A DNA stretch of 64,000 nucleotides, from contig NZ_VZIZ01000004.1 of NCBI RefSeq assembly GCF_009812035.1, positions 1 to 64,000 on the forward strand, in the 5' to 3' direction. Position numbers and translations under genes: made by a program. Below, piece after piece: positions 54,323 through 62,890 of this stretch; position 1 is the first letter of the stretch; the number at the start of each line of letters is the position of its first letter. A model generated the notes under the pieces. The model was not told where the DNA came from and searched no databases. It saw nothing but the letters and a program-made list of their open reading frames with translations. The stretch is from Psychrobacter nivimaris. GTDB lineage: Bacteria; Pseudomonadota; Gammaproteobacteria; Pseudomonadales; Moraxellaceae.

Positions 54323-55504
54323 TTAAGTGTCTTGGGAGCGCTGCTTGATAAGCGTGATGGCTTGATAAGGCAGTATTTTATCACCTAATACACTGATAGT
54401 GATGTTTCGTTGCGCACATAAATGGCGTAGCAATATGGTATCAGGGTGCTCAGCAGTAGCGAGCAATATACGCTCGGGATCACGGCGTAATATGGCACGT
54501 GTTGCCTCAGCAATAGTCGGCTTAATACGGTTGCGATTGACGATATGATAATCTGCTGCCAGCGTCTCTATCAACGCCGCAGTCTGGTAGCGTGGCTGCT
54601 GGTAAGTCGGTAAACGCGCTGGAGTTGTAGCCAATGCTCGTCTCACGGCATCGATACGCTCAATAAATGCCAAACTGTGATCTACCTCAATTAAATCATC
54701 ATAAAAGACACTGCGATGCAGGCCTGATGACGGCTCTGTATACAAGCTGCGTGAAATTAATCCTGATACGGTGCTATTTAACAACCCTGATGGGATTAAC
54801 CAGTCTTCTTCACTAGCCGCGAGCCAAGCAACGCCAGCCGGATCGGCAAGAGTCAGTAGCGGAATGACGTTAGCACCTTGATGAAAAATATTAGCAAAAT
54901 TAACATGAGTAGAATCGCTAAACGTCTCTAGACTACGAGCCAACTCTTGATAGATGGCACCTTTACCTGTCCAGCCATCGACGAATATGACTGGACTGTT
55001 TGGATAAGCTTCCAGTAGCATTTGCAGGGCCACTGGATCAAGACCACGATCCCGAATGATACTGATGCCATAATGTACGCTTGGCAGGTGATAGCTACTG
55101 TCTGTATCCGACAGCGCACGCTGCAATAACACCCCGATCGGCAGACCAGCTCGTACCAAGCTGACTAAAACCAGTGGATGCTCATCACTCACATTCTGCT
55201 GAAAAACTTGATGTAGCGTATGAGACAAATGAGCGATATCGGTCGCGGTCCTTGTTGAGCCTTGCTCTAATGCCTGTATGTATAGCTGCTCATGCTTTGC
55301 AGTAGGCGCTTGCTCTAAGGTCAACATGTCAGAGTAATGGCGTTGTCCGCTTTGGATAAGCGCTTCTTTTTGACTGACTGGCACATCGGCAACCGCGTCC
55401 TTATCCACCATATCGAGTAGGACAGTGACATCGCTCGCAAGATAGCTGCCTGAGCCATAGTTTTTTAAAGCGGCTCTTTTTGTCTGTATATTAGGTAAAG
55501 TCAT
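54323..55504 (-). CDS. StiP/TRSP-type protein with PRTase-like and PELOTA-like domains
   Basis: A 393-residue protein. A roughly 250-residue core contains LVLVSLVRAGLPIGVLLQRAL and VIFVDGWTGKGAIYQELARSL, the second reminiscent of a PRPP-binding loop, then NSTVSGLISRSLY and FYDDLIEVDHSLAFIERIDAVRRAL. The C-terminal part PERILLATAEHPDTILLRHLCAQRNITISVLGDKILPYQAIT looks like a PELOTA RNA-binding domain. This is the domain set of the StiP protein in Ter biosynthetic modules. The enzymatic role is unproven. It sits 65 bp after the HAD gene. Confidence 0.8.
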   Translation of the reverse strand: MTLPNIQTKRAALKNYGSGSYLASDVTVLLDMVDKDAVADVPVSQKEALIQSGQRHYSDMLTLEQAPTAKHEQLYIQALEQGSTRTATDIAHLSHTLHQVFQQNVSDEHPLVLVSLVRAGLPIGVLLQRALSDTDSSYHLPSVHYGISIIRDRGLDPVALQMLLEAYPNSPVIFVDGWTGKGAIYQELARSLETFSDSTHVNFANIFHQGANVIPLLTLADPAGVAWLAASEEDWLIPSGLLNSTVSGLISRSLYTEPSSGLHRSVFYDDLIEVDHSLAFIERIDAVRRALATTPARLPTYQQPRYQTAALIETLAADYHIVNRNRIKPTIAEATRAILRRDPERILLATAEHPDTILLRHLCAQRNITISVLGDKILPYQAITLIKQRSQDT

Positions 55505-55569
55505 AGTATGAATAATAGCACTCGTAATGATAACAGTGGATTTGCGTGGCTGCAGTTTAAACTGATGGT

Positions 55570-56400
55570 TTAGCCTGACGATTTAGACTGATATTGCTCA
55601 TGCAATTGACCATGATTGGGCATACCGTACCAATCTAACAACTGTAAGAAAGGCAGATCAGCTAAGCTATCACCAAAGCCAAAACTGGGACGCTGATGGT
55701 CTAAGTGATGCTCTAATAAAAACTGTACGGCATGACGTTTATGAACCGCATGAGGTAATATCGCTAAGTTATTAGCGTTCACATGTACATAGAAATCTTG
55801 ATCAAAGTCACGTATCAGAGTGGGCAGTTTCTCAGCTAAATCTACGAGCGCTTGATGATCCTTCTGCGCATGTTTGATAGCCAGATAAATGGTTAGCTCT
55901 TCATCCATAGAACCATTGTTAAAGCTATCGATATGCGGTGTAAATACTAAATGACTTTGCTCGCTTTGACTATGACTGGTAAGTAATTCGCTTAACTGAT
56001 TAAGCTTATCTTGCAATGGCGCGAGTTTACTATACATATGCTGCTGCCAACTGCTCAGCAGCGCTCCGTCAGACGTTAAAATAATCGCTCCATGGGTTAA
56101 TACTTGCCAGCTATCAAAGGGCAGCTTCACACGTTTTATTTCACTACGATCCCGTGCCGTCACTACAATTAATTCAGTACTGGCAAGTAGCCAGTTAAAA
56201 AAGGTTGCTTGGCGCTGGCTCATAAAGCTCAGTGGTTCGTCTTGTTTATTGACCGTCGCACATACCAAAGTTTCAGGTTCAGTAGTGGGCAAGTCCCATG
56301 CATCAATTTTGCGCTGGGTTTGAAATAATGTGTCGTCCAAATCCATCAAGGCATAAGGCTTGATGATATCTGGGTTGGCTTTAAAAAATGAGGTAGTCAT
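55570..56400 (-). CDS. HAD-family hydrolase of the Ter module
   Basis: A 276-residue phosphatase-like protein. Motif I is MDLDDTLFQTQ (D20 nucleophile region), and FGFGDSLADLPFLQLLDWYGMPN supplies motif IV near the C-terminus. The Thr/Ser motif II is IVVTARDRSEIKRV. This is the Cof/sucrose-phosphatase-like layout with a C2 cap. In Ter modules it likely dephosphorylates the nucleoside-like product. Gene order with PRTase and StiP is conserved. Confidence 0.82.
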   Translation of the reverse strand: MTTSFFKANPDIIKPYALMDLDDTLFQTQRKIDAWDLPTTEPETLVCATVNKQDEPLSFMSQRQATFFNWLLASTELIVVTARDRSEIKRVKLPFDSWQVLTHGAIILTSDGALLSSWQQHMYSKLAPLQDKLNQLSELLTSHSQSEQSHLVFTPHIDSFNNGSMDEELTIYLAIKHAQKDHQALVDLAEKLPTLIRDFDQDFYVHVNANNLAILPHAVHKRHAVQFLLEHHLDHQRPSFGFGDSLADLPFLQLLDWYGMPNHGQLHEQYQSKSSG

Positions 56401-56442
56401 GGCGTCGTCCGTAAATAATAGGTTTGAAAGTTAGAGAGCAGT

Positions 56443-57759
56443 TTAATGACTAGGGCTCACCACCAGCACGTTATCCAAACCTCGCCACATAGCATCCACA
56501 CTATCAGCTGATGTTTCTATACACAACACTATCAAATCCCAATCACTAGGCTCAACGTTATAAGCAAAATTGGTCATACCAAGCCCGTAATTGTCGCTAA
56601 AGCTTAGCATCGTAGTAATCGCTCCACCAAGCGCAATCGGTGAGCGGGTTAATGCGCTAAAATTAACCATGGACGCTGTATCTCCGCTCAGTTTTTTAGA
56701 CTCTGTTTCAAGCCATTCAGCCAATAAAAATGGCAGCCAAACAAACTCATTGCTACCCAATACTAGGATTCTTTTTGGTAGCTGAGTAACATCAAACTTT
56801 TCTTGGCTATTGAAGCGCGTAAATGCAGTCTGAAAACTCGAAAGATAGTTAGCAAACCCCTTTGTACTGTCTAGCGTTGGAAAACGCCCCCAGTTGCCCG
56901 TATCACCGAGCGCCTGACTACCAGCGGCAGTAGTATCAACCGATGGCATCGAAATGGGTTCAGGATTGGGTGCGTCTGTCCATTGCCATGCGCCAGACAG
57001 TAAATGATGGCGATGAAACTCAATACCAGCGAGACGATCTGCCATACGTGCAGGCTTAGCATCTGACTGTGGATTAGGTGTTTCTTGATCTAATGACCAG
57101 TCGACCAATGTTGTTAGATGCACTTGCTCTAACTGGGTCAGTCCTGCTTCACGTAAGGCAGTGACGACATTAACACAGGTATTGCCCGTTGAGGCTTCAT
57201 CATCGACCATAATCAGTGTTTTACTAGCCAGTAGCTGCGCTTGAGTAACGCTATCTTTGCTCTGATAAATCAAATGCTGGCTAGCATGACTGTGGTCTTC
57301 ACAAAATGTCGTCAGCAAGGAGTCGGTACCATTCGGATCACTACTTTCATCGTGCTGTGCATGACGCGTAGAGTTTAATAGCAGAGCTTGAGGATAGCGC
57401 GTTTGTAGCGCTTGATGTACACCAGCAGATAGACCAACAGCGGTCTCTGCCATACCAATGACTAGGATAGGTTGAGGCAAGTGATTAGGCACTAAATCTG
57501 CCAAATTAGTAAATGCCTCTCGCATGTTGCTTGGCGCAACGGGAATATGACGACCTAGTACTTTTGAGACAAACAAAAACGCTCGTTTTGGGTTGATACG
57601 CTGGGCAAATCCTAGCAAATCTTCTAATTGATAACGGTCGCGTTGTTCTACGCCATTTTTATTAGTGGCTGATTTGTTAATGGCTGAGTTGGTTTGGTAA
57701 GTTAGATCTAGCGTACCACGGGGTAGGGTGATGGTCGTACTGTGTTGCTCATTTAACAT
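56443..57759 (-). CDS. phosphoribosyltransferase-TRSP protein of the Ter module
   Basis: A 438-residue protein. ILVIGMAETAVGLSAGVHQALQTRYPQAL is the beta-strand/loop I region. TLIMVDDEASTGNTCVNVVTALREAG (near residue 190) is a textbook PRPP-binding motif. The C-terminal part (about residues 310-438) has KRILVLGSNEFVWLPFLLAEWLE and matches the TRSP extension of Ter-module PRTases. It would transfer a phosphoribosyl group to an unknown base. It lies 42 bp after the TerD-trypsin gene on the same strand. Confidence 0.85.
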   Translation of the reverse strand: MLNEQHSTTITLPRGTLDLTYQTNSAINKSATNKNGVEQRDRYQLEDLLGFAQRINPKRAFLFVSKVLGRHIPVAPSNMREAFTNLADLVPNHLPQPILVIGMAETAVGLSAGVHQALQTRYPQALLLNSTRHAQHDESSDPNGTDSLLTTFCEDHSHASQHLIYQSKDSVTQAQLLASKTLIMVDDEASTGNTCVNVVTALREAGLTQLEQVHLTTLVDWSLDQETPNPQSDAKPARMADRLAGIEFHRHHLLSGAWQWTDAPNPEPISMPSVDTTAAGSQALGDTGNWGRFPTLDSTKGFANYLSSFQTAFTRFNSQEKFDVTQLPKRILVLGSNEFVWLPFLLAEWLETESKKLSGDTASMVNFSALTRSPIALGGAITTMLSFSDNYGLGMTNFAYNVEPSDWDLIVLCIETSADSVDAMWRGLDNVLVVSPSH

Positions 57760-57801
57760 TCATATTCCTTGGCGCTTTTATTTGTATGTCGTCGTAGATT
57801 T

Positions 57802-59031
57802 TTAACCTTGACAGCCAACTAGCCATAAGGCACTGCGACTTTGCTTGCTTAGCTGAGGTGTTGTAAGAGGCGTAGCACTGGTCAAATCAGTCGTGTGCTC
57901 CAAACTGATGCCAGCGCTCGCCAGTAGGGCAGATAATAACTGAAATTTCACTGCATAGTTCATATTTTGTGCATGTTCATGAACCAGACTTGATGTGACC
58001 ATACCGACGACCTCTCCAGTCGGCAATAATAAAGGACTACCACTCGATCCAGGCTGAATGGGTGCGGTGAATTGCATATGACGGATATCGTTATTTAAAC
58101 CTATCAATCCTGATATACAGCCTTGGGTGACTTGCAGTTGGCTACTCAGTCCTGATAACGGAAACCCTAGTGTGGTAATGGTCTCACCCAATATATCAAC
58201 ACATTGCTGCGCCAATGGGAGGTAGCTAGGTAAAGGATCGCTAACTCTAATAATAGCTGAATCACTTCCGATATCGCTAAGTACAACTTGTGCCTCGCGA
58301 TCAGGCTGACCTTGCTGACGTACGCCAACCATCGCTGCTGACTCAATCACATGATAGCAGGTGAGCAGATGATAGGGATCAATAGCAAACGCTGTTCCTG
58401 TCCAAGTCTCGCCTGCTTGTACTTGACGAGGAGGGCGAGCTTCGTTGTTTGGTTGAGTACGCTGCTGCTGTTGAGCTTCTTGAATAAGCGTATGTGTGCT
58501 AGGTGGACGAACATCCAGACTAACCTGTACATGATGTTCAAGACTCGCTAAGCCATGCGTTGATGCCTCGCCAAGCGCTCGACATTTGAACTGTTCATTA
58601 CGCTGATATATTTCTAATATAATCGCTGCTTTGACATGCCGATCGTTTGTTGTGAAGTTATAGTGAATATCCCCGTTGTTGAGCGTGAGGCTTACGTCGT
58701 TCAACTCTACCGCTGGCAAGTTTAGGCTTGGCTCATGATAAACATAAGCAATCAGTTGTAAGAAACTAACATTATTTTTATTAAATAACTGGGGTAAATC
58801 TAACTGCCATGCGCTTGGATTATCCTTGTTATCGAGCTGAGCCCAGTCCTTAGACTCATGTAAATAAGCAGGACTACAAACTGCTTTACGATTTGCATCT
58901 AATGGCAACCACAATAGCCCAAGCTGCTGTCCAAACTCTAATGGTTTAGTAGTAGAAAATGCGATCGAACATTTGGTGTTTTCGATAACAGTATTGGCAC
59001 CTAGCACTAATTCGACTTGCTTCGACATCAC
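57802..59031 (-). CDS. TerD-domain and trypsin-like serine protease fusion
   Basis: A 409-residue protein with two domains. Residues 1-175 form a TerD-like Ca2+-binding domain (MSKQVELVLGANTVI...CSIAFSTTKPLEFGQ, later LTLNNGDIHYNFTTND). A glutamine-rich linker (about 180-205) leads to a trypsin-fold protease. The triad is H227 in LLTCYHVIES, D257 in IGSDSAI and S330 in QPGSSGSP. It heads the minus-strand Ter operon. TerD-trypsin fusions suggest a stress-activated protease attached to the Ter system. No signal peptide is seen, so it is cytosolic or membrane-peripheral. Confidence 0.88.
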   Translation of the reverse strand: MMSKQVELVLGANTVIENTKCSIAFSTTKPLEFGQQLGLLWLPLDANRKAVCSPAYLHESKDWAQLDNKDNPSAWQLDLPQLFNKNNVSFLQLIAYVYHEPSLNLPAVELNDVSLTLNNGDIHYNFTTNDRHVKAAIILEIYQRNEQFKCRALGEASTHGLASLEHHVQVSLDVRPPSTHTLIQEAQQQQRTQPNNEARPPRQVQAGETWTGTAFAIDPYHLLTCYHVIESAAMVGVRQQGQPDREAQVVLSDIGSDSAIIRVSDPLPSYLPLAQQCVDILGETITTLGFPLSGLSSQLQVTQGCISGLIGLNNDIRHMQFTAPIQPGSSGSPLLLPTGEVVGMVTSSLVHEHAQNMNYAVKFQLLSALLASAGISLEHTTDLTSATPLTTPQLSKQSRSALWLVGCQG

Positions 59032-59749
59032 ATTTCCTTAGTTTATTTGCGCGATTATAATTATTTTTATTGTTTAATGATTTTATCCTTGAGACTAAAT
59101 TCTGACTACATAAAGGGTTTTGATTTTATTTTGAACCTATCATTCTACAAAGAGAAAACATTAATAGGGGTTTTAATATACAGTTAAGATTAATTGCATA
59201 ATAGATATATCAAGATATATAGGTTGAAATAGTTTCGGGATTCCTTTTAATAATTAATTACTTTTAGGAAATAATGATGAAGTTTTACAGTCTAGCCATT
59301 TGTCGGCTAATGGAGCCACTTATCGGACAAAGCCATATAGTGTATTGCTACAAAACAGGATTCCGGTGATAATACAGTCAAAATCTATTGCTATTTAGTA
59401 ACTCTACTGTGACCAAATATTATCTGTAAAGTTTAAAAATAGGATCTGATTCAAACCTATTAATTCTAATCTTATTTTCAAGCTTGTTACTGTTTCTCGA
59501 TTAATGAATTTCTAGTAGTTAGAGCACTTGTATGCTTAATAACTATAAAAGTCGAAGTTTCACCTACTGAATATATTTCATTTCTTATAATATAAAAGAT
59601 ATACAAAAACTATTGTGTGGTTGATGTCTGAATATTTTTTATATTGTGAGAAAGTCAGTTGGTGGACCTTTGAGACGTTATTCACATCAGTTTATCTAGA
59701 TAGCTTGTTATAAGAAAGCGTAGCAGTATTTTAAGAAAAGGAGTGCTCT
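59032..59749. other. 718-bp intergenic region upstream of the TerD-trypsin operon
   Basis: The longest gap in the window, very A+T-rich. It must contain the promoter of the Ter operon (minus) and that of the V4R gene (plus). Only the small frame at 59274-59369 is suggestive; no tRNA or ncRNA fold is recognised. Confidence 0.45.
59274..59369 (+). CDS. possible small protein (31 residues)
   Basis: ATG at 59274 (or 59277) follows TAGGAAATA and encodes a 31-residue peptide starting MMKFYSLAICRLMEP, with a moderately hydrophobic middle. No homology is recognised. It may be chance in an A+T-rich gap. Confidence 0.2.
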   Translation: MMKFYSLAICRLMEPLIGQSHIVYCYKTGFR

Positions 59750-60457
59750 GTGAAATTCTCTTGTGCATTAGAAACATCTTCTGAACGTATTCGCCTGGTC
59801 AATGTTATTTCGCCGCTTATCAAAGCAGGTTATCAGCTGGTCTCCCAAAAGCAAGAACCTTCAGAGAATGGTGGTAACATCATTCATGTGATCGCAAGAA
59901 GTCTAGGCTCTAAGACACAGGCAGATCTAATCGAGGATTTATCTTCAATTGAAGGCTGTACGCTTTTTAATTTAGAAATAGATGAAGAGGGCGGATCGTC
60001 AGCTGCCCCTGCAAAGAAGACATTGGATGAGAAAAGCGTCTTATCAGCCATCGGTGCTTATTACCCTAAAATAGCAGATATTGTCAGTCAGTATGAAGAT
60101 AGTTTGCCTATTGAGCGACGTATGACTGCATTGCAGGAGTTGGGTCGTAAGGTTGGTGGCGGTATTTACCAGCGTGATTATTCACTTGGTAGTCCACTGA
60201 AGATGCCTACTACGATCACTCGTGAACTTGTGCCAGCACTAAAAGGTCTGTCTAAAGTTAAAGCAAAGAATAATGTGATCTATTTAATCAAATGTCCGTT
60301 CTGTAAGTCGTCAGACCATACTCACTCAGGATGCCATTTTATTGTAGGTTATATAGAAGGCTTTTTGGCAAGCAACCCCGCTATAGATGTGGTTCAGGTT
60401 GAAGAGACTAACTGCGGCGCCGGTAGTACCAATATTTGTGAATTTACCATTGGGTAG
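59750..60457 (+). CDS. V4R-domain-like sensor protein
   Basis: A 235-residue protein starting with GTG at 59750, with AAAAGGAG six bases before it. An N-terminal ACT-like or small alpha/beta part (about residues 1-80) is followed by a Ser/Ala linker and a V4R-like domain with IYLIKCPFCKSSDHTHSGCHFIVGYIEGFLASNPAIDVVQVEETNCGAGS. V4R domains bind hydrocarbons, heme or metals and have conserved cysteines and glycines as seen here (CPFC, GC, YIEG, NC). It lacks an output domain. Function is unknown. Confidence 0.65.
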   Translation: MKFSCALETSSERIRLVNVISPLIKAGYQLVSQKQEPSENGGNIIHVIARSLGSKTQADLIEDLSSIEGCTLFNLEIDEEGGSSAAPAKKTLDEKSVLSAIGAYYPKIADIVSQYEDSLPIERRMTALQELGRKVGGGIYQRDYSLGSPLKMPTTITRELVPALKGLSKVKAKNNVIYLIKCPFCKSSDHTHSGCHFIVGYIEGFLASNPAIDVVQVEETNCGAGSTNICEFTIG

Positions 60458-60583
60458 GAAAAATTGTGTATAGATAATTTCATGTCTATGCAAAAAAAAT
60501 CAACGAGCGAATGACGCACCGTGTTGCAATAAAAGTAACGTTATTTGACTCAATTCTTATGATAGATAAAAGGCAAAAAAATA

Positions 60584-61321
60584 ATGGAAGTTGAATATAA
60601 CTTACTTTTGGTGTTGGTCTCATACGCCATTGCAGTATTTGGTTCTTATGTTGGCTTAAACCTTGCCATTCGAGTACCTTCTGCTAAGCCAGGAACGGAT
60701 TTGTATTTTTGGGTAGCGTTATCATCGATTGCTATCGGTGGTGCGATTTGGTCTATGCATTATATCGGTATGATGGCTGTAGACATGAAAATGCCTGTGA
60801 CTTATGACTTGGGCCTGACGATTGTCTCAATGCTACTCGCGATTTGTTTCGTTGCAGTCGGTATTGTCATCGTAGGTCGCGGTGAACCAAGCGTTGCTAA
60901 GTTAATCGGTGGCGGCGTGCTTACTGGACTGGGTGTTGCAGCCATGCATTATACCGGTATGGCTTCTATGCAAATGGACGCTACCATGTCATATAATATA
61001 CCGCTACTTATCTTATCGATTGTGATTGCTATTGCAGCTGCTATCGCTGCACTATGGTTGGCATTCAATCTACGTGGTACAGTACAGCGTTTTGGTAGTG
61101 CCTTCATCATGGGTCTGGCAGTTTGTGGTATGCATTACACTGGTATAGCCGCGACGGAAATGACGATGATGGATCACTCGATGTCTATGGATTATACGCA
61201 TGCAGGTGCCATCTCTTCATCAATTATGATCTTCATCGGTTCAGCAATCGTATTAAGCTTATTATGGGTCATTGCTTCTAAAAATGCACCTAAGCAAGCA
61301 ACATTAGCGTTTGGCGAGTAA
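60584..61321 (+). CDS. MHYT-domain integral membrane sensor
   Basis: A 245-residue protein with seven membrane helices. The MHYT motif occurs three times: WSMHYIGMMAV (about residue 63), AAMHYTGMASM (about 122) and CGMHYTGIAA (about 183). MHYT domains are thought to bind copper or diatomic gases through their His/Met residues. There is no cytosolic GGDEF, EAL or kinase domain, so this is a stand-alone sensor or carrier. A bidirectional terminator follows it. It lies after the V4R gene, and the two may be a pair. Confidence 0.85.
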   Translation: MEVEYNLLLVLVSYAIAVFGSYVGLNLAIRVPSAKPGTDLYFWVALSSIAIGGAIWSMHYIGMMAVDMKMPVTYDLGLTIVSMLLAICFVAVGIVIVGRGEPSVAKLIGGGVLTGLGVAAMHYTGMASMQMDATMSYNIPLLILSIVIAIAAAIAALWLAFNLRGTVQRFGSAFIMGLAVCGMHYTGIAATEMTMMDHSMSMDYTHAGAISSSIMIFIGSAIVLSLLWVIASKNAPKQATLAFGE

Positions 61322-61364
61322 TTTTAAACGCTCATTTTTAATACTTTTTAAGAATGAAGATAAT

Positions 61365-61402
61365 AAAAAGGTTTTTAGATATTAATCTAAAAACCTTTTT
61401 TT
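61365..61402. terminator. bidirectional terminator between MHYT and ATP-grasp genes
   Basis: AAAAAGGTTTTTAGAT (61365-61380) pairs perfectly with ATCTAAAAACCTTTTT (61385-61400) around ATTA, between converging genes, with T residues to 61402. Confidence 0.88.
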
Positions 61403-61450
61403 GTGTCTGTTCAAATCATCTGCTAACCACGTGCATGCTTAGCAGGCTAT

Positions 61451-62602
61451 TTATTCATCATCCTTTTCAATTTTGACACTCATCATAATAGAGCGTACTT
61501 GGCATGGTTCAATATGCTGAATATTGGTCTCTAAGTTAGGTTTCTCTGACAAGCCTAACCAATAAGAAAATCCGACTTGCGTTAAGTCGATCCCACTATG
61601 AGAGGTATACCCAATACCACCTGATGGGCGGCTATTAATCTCAAGAACACGGTGCTGACCGCTATCATCAGCTTTGGTTTGTACACTGACGATACCATCA
61701 CAGCCAAAAGACCTAATCAAAGGGATTACAACATCCATGACAGACTGCTCATAACCAACATGTTGTATTTTTCCTGTTTTATGACGAGTGACAGCAGCTA
61801 GGACTTCGCCATATTCACAGACCACATCGATAGAGTACTCTTGCCCTGACAAATAAGGCATGAGCAACATTGGAATAGGGCGCTCGTGTACCATTTGGCT
61901 GTTGGTATAAGCATTTACAAACTGGGCCGTATTAATTTTTTTCTCTTCAGTGAAGTATAAATGCTCAAAGCTATCGTACGCAGTACTATCTGCTTTACCC
62001 GTGTCTAGTCGCCAAAACCCTTGGGCAAAAATACCGACAACAGGTTTGACGCATAGAGGTTGGTTACCATGCTCGGCTAATAAAGCCTCAAGCTCCGCCG
62101 TATTGTCAAAAAGCCATGCGTCTGCCACTGGAATGTTATGAGTGTGACAATGCTGCATAAAAGCAAATTTATCATCGATTGATTCTAGTGCTGTTACGCT
62201 GGTTGCGCCCGTCAATAAGCGAATACCAGCAGCGTCAAATTTTTCACGATGCGCTTCATAATCAATACCATTGCGTCCAGTCAGCAGTACTTTTACGTTA
62301 TTCTTTTGAGCTTGTTCCAATACGAATTGCCAGCGTGGTATAGCAGTTTCATTAGTCATTTGGATATCAGTATCTACAATCGAGTCAGATGGCTCGCGAT
62401 AAACCATATCGGCAAATTCGAAAATCTCAGGTCTATTATGACGGTGTGAGGCAATAACTTGAAAAGGGTTTTTTGAAGGACTGCTTGATTTGTTCTTTAG
62501 ACTTTGTAAGCTCTCTAACATATCACGCTGGCTAGATTGTCCTTCAGCTAACCACGCCGCTACTGGTATTGAAGGGTTACTATTGTCAGCAAGATTATTC
62601 AT
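61451..62602 (-). CDS. ATP-grasp ligase of the Ter module
   Basis: A 383-residue ATP-grasp protein. VLLTGRNGIDYEAHREKFDAAGIRLLTG (about residues 106-132) precedes the ATP-grasp fold, with QPLCVKPVVGIFAQGFWRL (Lys loop) and PYLSGQEYSIDVVCEYGEV and VLEINSRPSGGIGYTSHSG (Glu/Asn metal-binding motif). ATP-grasp enzymes form C-N or C-S bonds and are a constant part of the Ter biosynthetic module. It is divergent from terA with 285 bp between. Confidence 0.85.
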   Translation of the reverse strand: MNNLADNSNPSIPVAAWLAEGQSSQRDMLESLQSLKNKSSSPSKNPFQVIASHRHNRPEIFEFADMVYREPSDSIVDTDIQMTNETAIPRWQFVLEQAQKNNVKVLLTGRNGIDYEAHREKFDAAGIRLLTGATSVTALESIDDKFAFMQHCHTHNIPVADAWLFDNTAELEALLAEHGNQPLCVKPVVGIFAQGFWRLDTGKADSTAYDSFEHLYFTEEKKINTAQFVNAYTNSQMVHERPIPMLLMPYLSGQEYSIDVVCEYGEVLAAVTRHKTGKIQHVGYEQSVMDVVIPLIRSFGCDGIVSVQTKADDSGQHRVLEINSRPSGGIGYTSHSGIDLTQVGFSYWLGLSEKPNLETNIQHIEPCQVRSIMMSVKIEKDDE

Positions 62603-62890
62603 AATTCTCTCAGCGTTATCGTTAGGTGTAGGGGAGTGGGCAAGTCAATATTGCTACTGCAAATCTAGTAGTAATATTAGCAAAGGTATACGGTTTAATA
62701 GGACGTATTATATACAAATGATATGCGTTATAAACGCCTCTAATAAAATAGTCATAAGGATTTGTAAGGATAACTTTATCGCTTATATCGCGATTGTCTG
62801 GTTCAAAACTTTCATAATATCCATGCTACTATATGATGATAGTTGGCATGACAATGACAACAGCATAATAAATAATCTAAAGGACGTATG

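Noticed and set aside
60584-61321. MHYT protein as a diguanylate cyclase or phosphodiesterase.
   Set aside because: The gene ends after the seven helices; no GGDEF or EAL domain follows.
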